Shown: positions 1 through 14,686 of the stretch, piece by piece
Layout of the letters: each line of letters begins with the position of its first letter
How positions within the stretch are numbered: the stretch's first letter is position 1
Source: Sceloporus undulatus
Taxonomy: Eukaryota > Chordata > Lepidosauria > Squamata > Phrynosomatidae
Assembly (NCBI RefSeq): GCF_019175285.1
Contig: NC_056527.1
Span: 105,934,044-105,998,043, forward strand
DNA length: 64,000 nucleotides
Direction: 5' to 3'
The notes under the pieces: model-generated
The model's input: only the letters and a program-made list of their open reading frames with translations
What the model was told of the DNA's origin: nothing
The model's database searches: none
Made by a program: the position numbers and the translations under genes

Positions 1-202
1 TACCTTGTGCGATATTCCTCTTCCACCATTTTGTGAGGCTACACCCACATAACCTTGAACGTAACTTGACATTATAGTCATGTACGCTGCAAAAGGAGTG
101 AAGTTAACACACTTAAGTGAAGTCACAACCATAATGCAATGTAGTTACAAATTTAATGTTTTTATTATTAATGGTTGGGGGAAATAATGAACTACAAGTA
201 AC

Positions 203-592
203 TAACATATATACTTGACTATAAGTCAACCTCATGTATAAGTCAAGGTCAGGTTTTGGGGTTAAAATGATGGATTTTGATATGACCCCATGTATAAGTT
301 GAGGGTAAAATTTAGGGGCATGTGACAAAGGATCTATAAAATGAAGCAACTTAAAATTCCAGCAAGTATAACTGTTTGAGCTCCCACTAAATACAGGATA
401 GATGAGAGAGGAAAGAGGGTCAGTGCTTTCAGGACAGATTACACTTTTGCCTTTCACCAAGGGATGGTTCCCTTTTTATAAGATTTAAAGTACAGTACTT
501 ATACTGAACCGTGGATAAGTCGAGTCAGGTTTTTTGAGTCAATTTTTGGACTAAAATTTCTAGACTTATACATGAGTATATACATTAGTTGT
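203..592. repeat. MITE-like element with imperfect inverted ends
   Basis: Both ends carry related motifs in opposite orientation (ATACTTGACTATAAGTC near the left, GACTTATACATGAGTATA at the right) and the interior repeats the phrase TGTATAAGTCGAG several times. This looks like a short non-autonomous DNA element. The family name is not known to me and the borders are approximate. Confidence 0.45.
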
Positions 593-814
593 TTGTAATC
601 AGCTACTTGCAAGCTGGTTACTTTCTGATGTGAAAAACTCATTTAGGTCACAGTTATCGTGATCGACTTCTTTGGGTTCCCTCCAAAAGATCTGGAGACT
701 GAAACTCTTTGATAATGCTGGGAAACCCCAGACACTTTGTGGAAGTACAGTAACTAAAGTTACACAGAGATCTGAAGTAGAAAAATAATGAGTAATCAAG
801 AGCTCAACCTTCGC

Positions 815-842
815 AACACACACACACACATTTCATATTGTT

Positions 843-874
<32 letters not shown>

Positions 875-892
875 ACACACACACACTCATAT
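815..892. repeat. Compound microsatellite (CA)n-(TC)n-(CA)n
   Basis: Simple dinucleotide runs are directly visible: CA repeats, then a long TC tract with one TTTC interruption, then CA repeats again. The surrounding 593-1139 holds nothing else that I recognise. Confidence 0.9.
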
Positions 893-1139
893 ACACACAT
901 AGATGGCACTTTTTGTTCCCAGTCACATCCTCCTAAAATGTTTCTGTTCTGTTCATTTCAAAGGGAATGTTGAGTCTTCACACACATTTACATAGACTAT
1001 GTATTAGCTCCTAGTGGCAAATCTAAGTGTGTTGCCGGGTGATGTGAGGAATGATGGAATTAGAACGGAAAGCTCTGGAGTAAAATCCCCACTCAGCCAT
1101 GAAGCTACCAAGTTTATTTATTTTATCAACATATTTCTC

Positions 1140-1490
1140 TCCCACCCTAAAGCAAAAGATTTCAGGATGCCGTACAAGGGAAATCAATGCAAACAAGTTA
1201 AAGCAATTTAAAACAATAAAAATAATTTAAATAATAGACTAAAAACATATCAAGTATGATCAACAAAATCATGTGCATTAGCATTTTGAGGTAAATCAGT
1301 GAGGCTCAAAGGCTTTAAGAAGCATTATGTTTGTACTCGGTGCCTAAATGAATCCAGTGTTGGTGCCAGTTGGGTCTGCAATGGGAGGGCATTCCACAGT
1401 TGAGGTGGCACAGATAAGAAGGCTCTTTCCTACATCCTTACACAGTTTCTTGACCTCACTGGTGGGATACAGATGAAGGTCCACCCAATC
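1140..1490 (+). repeat. LINE 3'-end-like or SINE fragment
   Basis: The stretch contains an A-rich block (AACAATAAAAATAATTT) and then text resembling the recurrent squamate phrase on small subunits 'GGGAGGGCATTCCACAG...AGAAGGCTCTTTCCTAC'. I associate this with 3' ends of reptile non-LTR elements. It is degraded, with no open frame, so the family call is tentative. Confidence 0.35.
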
Positions 1491-1704
1491 TTTTGTCGGG
1501 GACTTAAAGGGCAAGGTGCTCCCTCAAACATAGAAGTCCCAAGCCATTGAAGAGGAAAAGGGAGTAAGCTAGTGGGCAAAGTATTGAGATCTCAGACTCC
1601 TGGGTCCTTTCTATTCTTGATACTAAATGGGAGTTTATTCTCTGAGGTTCCTGAGATTCTTTGGAGAGATTGAAAAAAATACGGCTTGAAGGACAATGAG
1701 TGAG

Positions 1705-1921
1705 GATGGTGTTGTGGTTGCAGTACTGGAGTAAGAGTCTGAAAGACCATGGTTCTAGTTTCTGTTTGGCCATGGAAACCTATTGGGTGACATTGACAAA
1801 TCATAGTCTCTCAGCCTCAGGGAAAAGCAATGGCAAACCCACTCTGAACAAATCTTGTCAGGAACCCATTATAGGTTTGCTTAAGTCAGAAGGCACCACA
1901 ACAATGAAGGAGAACAACAGT
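1705..1921 (+). repeat. Sauria-type tRNA-derived SINE (degraded)
   Basis: This copy shows the family order: tRNA-like head, GGCCATGGAAACCTATTGGG, TCTCAGCCTCAGGG, GGCAAACCCACTCTGAAC and an ACAACAATG tail. The Pol III boxes are eroded. It is one of more than a dozen copies in the window and is old, judged from its many differences to the copies at 51.1 and 56.4 kb. Confidence 0.75.
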
Positions 1922-2912
1922 GTAAAGCTTTGAGCCACAAATGTACACAGATTTGATCTTTTGCTCAGCTTTAAAAAATACTCAGTAAATTAGCAGCTTC
2001 ATTTCTCCTGCATTTTCTCTTCCTAGGCATTTTATTGTTTGCCAAATGAAAGTGTCTGATGAAAAAAGGTGATTTACAGCCCTTCAGCCTCTCTGACAAA
2101 AAGAAGGAGCAATTAACTGCATTCTAGAACTCAGCCCAGGAGAAAGCAAAGGGGGCAAAGGGGGGGGGGGCAACTAATTCCTCATGTAAATTCAGCCACT
2201 CACTAATTGAATGGGATTATAATTGGCTGAATCCTGATCCTCAAGTTCAGTATAGAAATATAGCAAGTCATCAGTTAGTGACAGAAGTCTGGGTACATTC
2301 TCAGATTTCTTATCATAGAAAAAACTGATCTGGCATGGTAGAGTGGATCTTAATATTCTCCAACAGTATAAGAATTATTCTTAGCCCCAGAAGTGTCCAA
2401 GTGGCTTTTTATCTTGACTAGAGATTGAAGTTGTAGGTATAGGTCTTAATTTGATAGTAGTTATCAGCCCCGGAACAGGTGAACATACCTCAACATTCAG
2501 AGTACCTTTCCCTCATGGAAAAACAACAAATTACTCCAGTGTGTGGAATTAGCAACCAGGGGTTTCACATCCGTGTCTTCTAAAAAAGCAAAAACAATTA
2601 GTTCAGTACAAGTACAGCACTAGTGAAAACTCCCATCATCCCTGCTTTGCAGGCATTCCAACATCTGCAAGACCAGATGTTGTTCCCCTCTGAATCAGTA
2701 TGTGAAGGCCTTCAGAAGTTGAGAACTACCAAGTTGGATGACCAAGAGGTCCAGGAAACAGTTCCCCCAACCATGTTCCTCCAGAAAGCTGATAAATATG
2801 GCAAAAATACAACTGTCTTCCCCCACTAGTTGCTTATATTCTGTAGAACACTGCTCCTATTCTGTTGTTGTTGTTTGCTTTCAAGCCTTGTCCTACATAT
2901 GGCAGGCAAACC
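1922..2912. other. Non-coding, nothing recognised
   Basis: Apart from a ten-base G run near 2161-2170 I see no repeat family, no convincing exon and no long open frame here. The short open frames have no supporting splice signals or recognisable protein content. Confidence 0.5.
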
Positions 2913-3090
2913 TATCCTGAAGATTTTTTGGTAAGATTTGTACAGAGGGGAGTTGCCTTTGCCTTCCTCTGAGGCTGAAAGAGTGTGACTTGTCCAAGTT
3001 CACCCAGAGGATTTCCATGGTCAAGCGGGGATTCAAACCCTTGCTTCTTGGCTTTAGTCAAATTCTCCACCATGCTAGCCACCACAAATT
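2913..3090 (-). repeat. Sauria-type SINE, reverse orientation
   Basis: The complement of the family diagnostic blocks is visible in order: tail-proximal AAGATTTGTACAGAGG, then GCCTTCCTCTGAGGCTGAAA, AGTGTGACTTGTCC, and the reversed B-box region GGGATTCAAACCC. The copy is 3'-truncated relative to fuller copies. Confidence 0.75.
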
Positions 3091-3104
3091 GGAGTTTCAC
3101 CATC

Positions 3105-3465
3105 TGGAATACAGGTGGAGTCTTTCTCATCCAAAATGCTTGGAAGCAGAAGTGTTTGAGATTTTGGATTTATTTATTTATTTTGGATTTTGGAATACCT
3201 GTATTTGTATACACATACAAAATGAGATATCTTGGAGATGGGACTCAAGCCTAAACAGAAAATTCATTTATGTTTCACATACACTTTATACACATAGCCT
3301 GAAGGTAATTTTACACAATACTTTAAATAATCTTGTGCATGCATCAAAGTTTGTGTACACTGAAACATCAGAAAGCAAAGTTGTTACCATCTCAGCCACT
3401 CTTGATTTTTTTTTTCTTTATGGGGAGTATTTTGAATTTCAGAATTCCAGATAATGGAGACTCAA
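3105..3465 (+). repeat. Tigger/pogo-like MITE
   Basis: The element begins near GTCTTTCTCATCCAAAATGC and ends near GAATTCCAGATAATGGAGAC, which are imperfect inverted repeats of each other. The interior (GAGATATCTTGGAGATGGGA, AAATTCATTTATGTTTCA) matches a reverse-oriented copy at 62484-62781. I place it with Tigger-like elements from memory only. Confidence 0.55.
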
Positions 3466-4927
3466 ATTGTAATTAAATTTAACATCTTCTTCACTGCTGC
3501 CCCCTTCCAAATCATTTATAAATCTATTGAATAACGCCAGTCCTAACAAGATCATTGAAGAAGTTCCACAACTTACCTCCTTCTGCTGGAAGAATGCTCC
3601 ATATATTTCCTACTTGCAACTTCCCATTTTTGAGCCAGTTACGAATTCATAAGAGGAACTGTTCTGTTGTTCCACAGCTGCAAGGTTTACACAGGACCCT
3701 TTGCCCATTTGCAGTTCATGCCTGCAAGATACTGCATATGAATTGTAAAAGAAGCCGTTTGAAACAATATATTAAAAGGGATACTACTCCGTGCTCATCC
3801 TGCTCAAACAGGACGATATAGATAATTGCTTTCCCTTCAATGAGATACTAACTATCCTTTCATAACAACAATATGATGGTGCACTTATAGACAGAAATAG
3901 CATACTGAAGTGGTCAGAGTTGATGGACAAGAACCAGAAGGATCAAAGGTTTAATTGCAGTTGTGAAGCTCACTAGATGATATTGGCTGCTGCTATTTCT
4001 CAGCCAAAATAACCTCAAGAAGATGGTTGTGAGGGTAAAACATGTGTCCACATATAAGAATCAGCCATGTCATTTGAGAAACTTGGATACATATATTGAA
4101 ATGTGCATTTATTATGCATTTAGTATTCGAAGTGCTTCTGATATAACATCTTAACTATCCATACACCAGTTAGTCAATATTATTATCTTCATGTTGCAGA
4201 TGGCGCCTGAGGGACAGCTGTTTCCAAGGTATCCTGGGATATGGCCAAAGAAAGACAGATGGTGTAAAATACACCCCAGCAGCACTTGGTTATTCTGCCT
4301 GCACCCACTACACTACCATTCCTTTTAAATCACAGCAAAAGTCTAAGATATTTTTGCTGTGACCTTCTTCACTTCTCCTAAGGTAGCTAAGTGTCATACT
4401 CAAACCCACAAGTAACAATGTTGACAGAAATAAAGTACTTCTGCAACTCAGTCCTCTCTTCCATTCTGCCACTGTATGCCTTTGTTCCATTGGACCAAGA
4501 GGTAGTAAACACAGTGTAGCCCTTAGGAGCCCCCAGGGCTTAAATTTATAATTTTCTTGTCTCCAAATGCCCTCTAGGGGGCATTGTGGCACATATGACA
4601 TATTTTGGGTCCTTTGCACCATTCTAGTTACAAATACAATTACTGTATTAGCATTTAAGGTTCCACAAAGTCTATTGTTTTTCATAATTTGCCTTAGACA
4701 TTGATATTTTTTAAATTAGATGTCCAGATAAAAAAATCGTTCCATGAAGGGCATTTAGGTTTTTCCTACTGTCTACTGTGGTAGGAAGACAACCATGCTC
4801 AATATCAACACCTTTTCTCTACCCCCTTTGCCTTGCTTTTCCGTTGCTGGTCCTGTTTCCATCCACCCCACCTTACTTTATCTCTGCTCTTCTTGTTTCT
4901 AATTTTGCAACAATTTCAGCATGTCAC
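3466..4927. other. Non-coding, nothing recognised
   Basis: No repeat family and no exon could be supported. Short open frames on both strands lack any recognisable domain. Confidence 0.45.
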
Positions 4928-5325
4928 TACAGTGGTCCCTTGGTATCTATTGGGGCTGGGTTCTAGGACCCCCCCACCCATGGATACCAATATCTGTGGA
5001 TGCTCAAATTCCATTAAATACAATGTCACAGTAAAACAGTGTCCTTTATACAGTGGGATCTTGCCTTCTGAAGGCTTGCCATCCATGGAGCTGAGTATCA
5101 GTGGATGGCAAGCCCCACTGTTTTCAATAGAGGCATGTGCATGCAGCTCTGCTAGTGGCCACACACACATTTCTCAGGCAATTGGGGACAACGAGACTTG
5201 AGGTCCTGCGTTTTTTCTTATCTGCAGAGGCGTCCAAAACAGATCACTGCAAAAAAGGACAACTATATAAAATAACAAAATCAAATTTTGTTTTTTGGAA
5301 TATTTTCAAGCTGTGGATATTACTT
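4928..5325 (+). repeat. Tigger-like MITE, apparently interrupted by a second element
   Basis: The left part starts TACAGTGGTCCCTTGGTATC and continues GTGGATGCTCAAATTCC, the same text as copies at 14.69, 30.88 and 32.35 kb. The right part of the family (GGAATATTTTCAAGC) resumes near 5295. Between about 5050 and 5245 lies unrelated sequence that itself starts CAGTGGGATCTTGCC and holds an internal inverted repeat (CTTGCCATCCA / TGGATGGCAAG). This suggests nesting. The inner borders are uncertain. Confidence 0.55.
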
Positions 5326-6189
5326 TGGCTCTATTTATATCTTAATGGTACCCAAATGTCCATCCCTAATACACTTTCTCCCAAATCTGTTTTTGGTTTA
5401 ATATCCAATAAAAATTAAAGTCCCACTAAACTGAATTCATTTTAAGCAATAAATAGGAGTCTTTTAGCGCTGTATGTTGCATAGTTCTTGTTTGCCTGAT
5501 ATTCTGTTGCATCAACAGTAATTAACATTGAAATAATTACTTGTAGCTTTTTTCAGTCTTATCCTGGGCCAAAAAGATGCCTTTTATGTGATTACCAATT
5601 GGATTATTATTTGAATGTAAACAGCAGGTGCATATGCCCAACATCACTATAATCCTAATCCAGATTAGAGCCTTGTATTTGCAATTTGTACTGGAAAGAG
5701 AGCTGCTATTTGTACCAATCTGAACTACTGAAAGCGACCTGTTTGTTAACCATTAAAGTTGCCACAATGAAAACTAGGAACAACTCATGTACCTTTAACG
5801 GTTCTGAGAAAGAGGGAATTTTATCGGGTGTTGCTTGTTACCTGATTGCATGACAACCAATACTTGCTCAATTTCCCTAGGAATAAATCAACAGTGTTGC
5901 AGAAGCTGCTTTTCAGTCCTCTAGAACTCCACATTTGCCAGATGAACTGCACTTTGTGTGGGTCTTACTTTCAGGGCTGTCTGGAAACTGCAGCTGCTCC
6001 AGAAGGTTGCTGCCCAGATGCTGGCAGGAGGAGTGGGAATATACTTGCTTGGAAATCTCTGCACTGGTCTCCAGTAAACTAATAAGACTAATAAGAAGTA
6101 AAGGTATATATTTATAAAGAGCTAGGACCTGGGGGTCAATCACCTGCTATAATACCAATCATTTAAAAATATGTACCTCTTACGGCTGA
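5326..6189. other. Non-coding, nothing recognised
   Basis: I find no recognisable repeat family, splice-supported exon or RNA gene in this stretch. Confidence 0.4.
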
Positions 6190-6275
6190 CCTCCTCTGAA
6201 CAAATCTTTCCAAGAAAACCCCATGATATGTTCACCTTAAGCTCGCCACAAGTCCAAAAAGACTTGAAGGCACCA
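6190..6275 (+). repeat. 3' fragment of a Sauria-type SINE
   Basis: Only the 3' half is present: CTCTGAACAAATCTTTCCAA, CCATGATATG, CGCCACAAGTCC, and GACTTGAAGGCACCACA. The tRNA-like head is missing, as is usual for old truncated copies. Confidence 0.7.
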
Positions 6276-6534
6276 CATATTCAGAAATACTGATTAAACA
6301 GTTGACCATCTCTCAGCACGTGGTGCTTGTCTTCTCGCTGTTTTCTGAAACATAGTGGTAGACAAATGCAATGATTAATGTGTTGACTCTGCATAATCAG
6401 AATGCAAATTAATAGCATGCACAATATTAATAATTGGGGTAATTTGCAAATTAGATTCCCTGATATGAGGGGCTGGAACATGGCAGTCCTATTTTTACTG
6501 AGCCAACCAAACTGTACAAAATTTGAAAACTCGC

Positions 6535-6600
6535 AATATATATTTTGTGCATTTTGTTTGGCCCCATAAAGGCATCACTGGTGCATTTGAGATGTTATTG
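6535..6600 (+). repeat. Fragment of an interspersed repeat shared with 22.8 and 51.6 kb
   Basis: The phrases TATATTTTGTGCATTTTG, GGCCCCATAAAGG and TGTTATTGTACTTTGCTG recur at 22795-23070 and, reversed, at 51590-51830. I recognise this as a dispersed squamate repeat but cannot name it. Confidence 0.5.
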
Positions 6601-6647
6601 TACTTTGCTGAAAAATGGGAGGAATTTGTTTGTTCACGAAGGAATCA

Positions 6648-7050
6648 TAGAATCATAGAATCATAGAGTTGGAAGAGACCACTAGGGCCATCCAGTCCAA
6701 CCCCCTGCCATGCAGGAAATCCAAATCAAAGCATCCCTGACAGATGGCCATCCAGCCTCTGTTTAAAGACCTCCAAAGAAGGAGACTCTATCACCTTCCG
6801 AGGGAGTGCATTCCACTGTCGAACAGCCCTTACTGTCAGGAAGTTCCTCCTAATGTTCAGGTGGAATCTCTTTTCCTGTAGCTTGCATCCATTGTTCTGG
6901 GTCCTGTTCTCTGGAGCAGCAGAAAACAAGCTTGCTCCCTCTTCAATATGACATCCCTTCAAATATTTAAACAGGGCGATCATATCACCTCTTAACCTTC
7001 TTTTCTCCAGGCTGCACTCATTCCGCCAAAGCCAAAGAAAACTGAAGATG
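6648..7050 (-). repeat. CR1 LINE 3' end, reverse orientation
   Basis: It opens with AATCATAGAATCATAGAG, the complement of the ATTCTATGA repeats that terminate CR1 elements, and continues with the complement of the CR1 C-terminal coding and 3' region. The reverse strand carries a short reading frame containing KRFHLNIRRNFLTVRAVRQW, typical of this family's end. It is 5'-truncated, as most CR1 copies are. Confidence 0.85.
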
Positions 7051-7074
7051 CCACACAAGTCTGTTTTTGTAACA

Positions 7075-8340
7075 ATTTTAATAATAATAATTTGTATTTA
7101 TTTGCTGTTCAACACCTTGAGTCCCTATATTGGGAGAAAGGTGGCATATAAGTAAATAATAATAATGTTCGAGGCATTATTATTATTCATTTCACTTCTA
7201 TCCTGCCTCCCCATAAAGGGACCCAATGCAGCTCACAAGATAAAACATCCTTAAAACATCACAATAAAAATTAAAATAAGTAACTCATTAATAAGTGATT
7301 ATTAATTAATTTACTTATTATCTGCTTTTACTTTAGTGTGAGAGAATGTAAAAATGGATTTATGTTGTGGATGTTTGAAGAAGTATGTGGACAAGAGAAG
7401 GATGTATGTGTGAAAGAAAGTACAAGAAAAGAATATTGACAGGATATTGTAAACGATTTTATGTATTGAAATAAGAAATAGCATTGAACCTTCTAGTTAA
7501 AATAGTACAAAACTAATACAAAAACATACAAAAGTTAAAAACATATCTAAAAACAGACACTGGAAGCCTTTCCAGATTAGCCTCCCCTGCATTGATATCG
7601 ATAGCACCAGTCTTTCTCAAGATAGATGTCTTGCCTCTGATTAGCTCTAATTTTAGCTAACTTTTCTTTTTCCCCTTCTAATTAGTATTTTATATTTTGT
7701 TTATTTTATACTGTTATTGTTTTTAGTTTGTTATTTTTTATTATTGGGAGGGAGTTGGGGTAGGGGATTAATTAGAAATCTGGATTTTAATTGTATACTG
7801 TATTGTATTTTATTGTTGTTCTCGTTTGCTGTAACCCACCTCAATCTGCAGGAGAGGTGGGCTATAAATAAAATGTATTATTATTAGTGTTAAAAAGGAA
7901 AATGATATGTTACTTTTAAAAAGTAAAAATATGTTTTATATATGTGTGTGTTATGTGTATATTTACTTATATTCCACCTTTTTCCCAATATAGGGACCCA
8001 AAGCAGCAAGTAAAATACTGTATCATTTATTATGTTACCATTTTGCCCGTCTTTTATGCTATTGTTAATATTTTATTTTAACAAATTAATTTTAATTGTT
8101 ACTTGTTTAAGTGGCGGAATGTTTTAATGTTATATTAAGTAGTGTATGTTGGATGTTTTATTTATGTTAGCTGCTTTTGATTGTTTTATTACAGAAAAGC
8201 GGGGTACAAATAAAAGTTTTATTTATTGTTTGTTTACTACTGTATAATTTAAAAAGAGTATAAAATGTATTAATGTGTGTGTGTATATATATATAGATAG
8301 ATAGATAATTAAAAAGCATTTAAACAATTTAAAAGTTGTG
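7075..8340. repeat. AT-rich block with at least two LINE 3' tails
   Basis: AT content is very high. Two phrases typical of squamate LINE 3' ends are visible: AACCCACCTCAATCTGC...GTGGGCTATAAATAAAATG near 7830-7880 and GAAAAGCGGGGTACAAATAAAA near 8195. Short (TG)n/(TA)n/(GATA)n runs lie at 8274-8310. No gene is supported. Confidence 0.5.
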
Positions 8341-8483
8341 TATTAAAATGTAAAATGTGTTAAAAAGTTATGAATTGAAATGTCAAATACTGTATGTTTT
8401 AAAAATTCAATACAAATCAGTCAAAACAGAAATTAAACATCTCTCTCTGGATGTTTTTCCTCCCTTTTCCCCAAAAGAAAAAC

Positions 8484-8779
8484 AAAATGGCGGCAGGGAG
8501 AAGAAGGGGGAAAAGGAGACTCTCCTATTACGTCATCACCACTCCCCCCTCCCTGCAGAATCTGTAGGCCTCGTCATCTGAAGGCGCCTTTTCCTTCCTT
8601 GGCCTCTCTAGCCTCTCCTCTCTATTATCCTCGGAACCGACGCCGATTGGCTACTCCTCTCTCCGAGTAGCCTCCGCCAATTGGTCCGTCAGAAAACCAT
8701 CCCCCATTATGATTGGCTACTGGAACTAGAAGGCGGGACCTATCTGGGCCGTATATAAGCGCCCCCCTGAGGCTTTTCA
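8484..8779 (+). promoter_or_regulatory. RPS9: RPS9 promoter (YY1, CRE, three CCAAT boxes, TATA)
   Basis: Sites seen directly are: a YY1-type AAAATGGCGGC at 8484-8494; a CRE-like TACGTCA at 8529-8535; CCAAT boxes as ATTGG at 8646-8650, CCAAT at 8677-8681 and ATTGG at 8712-8716; a GC-box-like GGCGGGAC near 8732; and TATATAA at 8752-8758. The TATA lies 28 bases before the C of the CTTCCTTTC tract taken as the start site. This is a strong housekeeping promoter layout and suits a ribosomal protein gene. Confidence 0.8.
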
Positions 8780-8815
8780 CTTCCTTTCGCGTGCGGTGCC
8801 CAAGAGTGGTGGAAG
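8780..8815 (+). other. RPS9: RPS9 non-coding exon 1 with 5'TOP start
   Basis: The inferred transcript begins CTTCCTTTCGCG, a C followed by a pyrimidine tract, as in 5'TOP mRNAs of the translation machinery. The exon ends at GGAAG before a GTAGGG donor at 8816. The start site is inferred from the TATA spacing and the pyrimidine tract and has not been measured. Confidence 0.65.
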
Positions 8816-8999
8816 GTAGGGATAGTGCGGTTCAGCCATCCGCGGGTAGGAATAGGCCTTAGAAAGGGGACGTAAGGGCAGGAAAGAGAGAGGAGAGGCA
8901 GAGGGTTGTAGAAAAGGGGGGAAACGGGCTTTGGAAACATCGTCGCGGCGACGCATAAGCTTAAAAAAGCTTGGCGCTGGAGCTGCCATGTTCAACCTG

Positions 9000-9062
9000 G
9001 ACCGTTCTGCGCATGCTCTGGCTGTAGAAAGGGGAGGCGCGCATGCGCAGTTCATGGCGGAG
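9000..9062. promoter_or_regulatory. NRF-1/YY1 site cluster in RPS9 intron 1
   Basis: About 230 bases inside intron 1 there are two NRF-1-type motifs (TGCGCATGC at 9008-9016 and GCGCATGCGCA at 9039-9049) and a YY1-type TTCATGGCGG near 9051-9060. The CpG-rich island clearly extends here. It could be a downstream element of the RPS9 promoter or a second, possibly divergent, start region. Confidence 0.45.
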
Positions 9063-9102
9063 AAGCCTTCCACGAGGGAGGCTTAGTAAGCAAGCCTTAT
9101 CA

Positions 9103-9412
9103 GCAGACTTGTATTTTAGTATGTAGAGGGTTCTTGCTGCAAACTTTGATTTTGTTAGTATGCAAAGGGAGCATAAAGTAAGCTAGTATTTTATTAATAC
9201 ATTAAAGGATCTTTACAGCAAACATTTGTATTTCATTAATATACAAAGGAATCTTGCAGTAAATTTGTAATTTATTAATATGCAGAGGGTTCTTATTACA
9301 AACTTATATTTTATTTGTATGCAAAGAGATCTGACAGTAAGCTAGTATTTTTAATATGCAAAAGGCTCTTACAGCAAACATTTGTAATTTAGCAGTATGA
9401 AAAGGATCCTTA
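9103..9412. repeat. Minisatellite, about eight units of ~39 bp, in RPS9 intron 1
   Basis: Units share a frame like AGCAAACTTGTATTTTATTAATATGCAAAGG.TCTTAC and start at about 9103, 9139, 9178, 9216, 9257, 9299, 9336 and 9372. The variant AGTAAGCTAGTATTTT occurs at about 9176 and again about 158 bases later. CAGCAAACATTTGTA also recurs after about 155 bases. Blocks of four units therefore seem to have been duplicated. Confidence 0.75.
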
Positions 9413-10379
9413 GCTGCCATAGCCAAAGGGCTGGAGAAAGTGATTGTCCAGAATTAGTCATGCGTAACCTGAACCATATTCAAAAGACACACTGCCAAAA
9501 AATAAAAAGAATGAGCTCTCTGGCTTCTAAATGCCTTTCCCTAAATTGCAAATCCCAGAATGCAACAGGAGGCAGCCAGAGCAGTAAAAGTGGAATAGTA
9601 GCACTGTAAGAGTGTAGTGTGGTAATCTGATTCAAAAGCTGGTGCTACAACTCCTTTCCCAGTTCCCTTTGCTTACTGATAACCAGACTAACATAGCTAG
9701 GTCTCTCAATTGTGTATTATTGGTAATCTATCTATAGAATATCTTTGAAACTTGTTTTAGACAGCATGCCTTTCAAATACTGTCCAAGTGGAATATGACT
9801 AGATTCAGTGCTTACGGTGGTTCTGTGAGTGACTTGCATCTCTACTAGTTGGGCAAGCACTTTTTCCAACCCTTCGAATGTGCTGGATGAGGATGATGGG
9901 AGTTTTGCTTCCCAAATGTTTGGATGATACCAAATGTCAGGAGTCTGTGGCATTGTATTTCTTCGTAAATGTTTGTGTATCATCTACTTGGGAATTTTAA
10001 ACTCAGTCTTTTCTGAGGAGTAAAAACCTTAGATCTCTGTATCACATAACACTGTTTTCACATTTTAATGTAGGTATTCATGACCTATTACATTTCATGT
10101 GGCTGATGGGGCATTTCTCAGAACAGCTGACCAAAAGAGGAATGCTGTCCTATCTCTTTAGATACCCTCTTTGCTCAGTTAAAAATATCTTGCAACTTAG
10201 CCATGATTATATGGAGAGTGAGGATGTCTCTGATTTTCTTGATGTAGGCAGTGTACAGCAGATTGAGTTGCAGAAGTACAAGTCTGGACCATTTTGTAGT
10301 TTCTGAAGAATGTGTGCCTTTTGTAGTTTGGTTTCTGAGTCTAAATATAAAAACTCACTGTTTTTTACCTGAGAGAACA

Positions 10380-10632
10380 ACTCTCTAGGAATCTCTAGCT
10401 CCTCCAGTGCAACTCTGTGGTCAACATCTGCCAGAATTTGACTATAGAATAGTACTGGAGGATGTACAGATGGCTACAGAAGTGTTTTCTTTAAGAATCT
10501 CTAGCTCCTCCAGCATCAGGTTCCAGCAGTCATGCTGGAGGATCTAAAGTTTCCTCGAGATAACATGTTAATCAAATCTGTGAATAATCAAATCTGCAAA
10601 AGTCAAAGCTACAAATGTGGAGGGTCAACTGT
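10380..10632 (+). repeat. Dispersed MITE-like element with internal palindrome
   Basis: GAATCTCTAGCTCCTCCAG occurs twice, opposed by CTGGAGGATCTAAAG, and the element ends GTGGAGGGTCAACTGTA. Related copies lie at 22140-22333 and 37235-37345. The family is unnamed by me; the last part resembles the Tigger-like terminus GGGCCAACTGTA. Confidence 0.5.
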
Positions 10633-10955
10633 ATTTCTGTTGTGCTGAAAACATCTCAGGTATAGAAACAAGCCATTGGGAAATTTACTAGGTGGAAAGT
10701 AGAAAAACAGATTGTTTAAAATACAGTAGTCAGTTTTTCAAAGAGTGTAGGTTTCTAATGCCTAGAAGTGTTTAGATGCATGTCCTCACTGTATGGAAAT
10801 ATTTGCCACAGCAGGTAAACACTGTGAAGGAAACATAGAGAATCTCCATTTTCTTATTTGTTTGTGTCTACTTGTTGCGTCTATGGACTCCAGCTGTTTT
10901 ATGCGTTTTTATTCATTTATTCACCCACAGGGCTTAACTGCCTGTCTAGGCCAGA

Positions 10956-14313
<3,358 letters not shown>

Positions 14314-14393
14314 GCTATGGGGTGCATCTCTGTCTAAGCACACAGATTACTGTGGAATCTAGCCTGCCTGACTAACATGACACAATAAAAATA

Positions 14394-14399
14394 TTTGTG
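14394..14399 (+). terminator. RPS9: RPS9 poly(A) signal AATAAA
   Basis: A canonical AATAAA lies 81 bases after the stop codon, giving the very short 3'UTR usual for ribosomal protein mRNAs. Cleavage is expected near 14412-14420. Confidence 0.8.
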
Positions 14400-14686
14400 G
14401 ATAAATACTGTAGCCCTCATGTTGTCAAAAACGCTGAAAAAATTTCATAATTATGGGCAAGATGTCTCTTGCGTTGTATTCTCTGGATAAAAGCCTGCTT
14501 GAATTGGTTGATGGTTGACCTCAGAACTTGGCATTTTGGGATACTTATCCTTGCATAAAAGACATGGAAGGCATCTAGAACAGATAACATTGCAAAATTT
14601 GTAATTGATAGGGAGTCATTGTGGGATAGAGGCAGCGAAGGTAGCTAACTGGAGCAAACAGAACATGCATGAATATACAGTGGATC

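Noticed and set aside
6726-7058. 110-codon frame with KRFHLNIRRNFLTVRAVRQW
   Set aside because: It is the CR1 LINE 3' coding remnant, also present at 27.6, 50.3 and 57.7 kb, and not a host gene.
10097-10306. Short frame upstream of the RPS9 start
   Set aside because: It lies in RPS9 intron 1, lacks a conserved motif, and has no acceptor and donor in matching phase.
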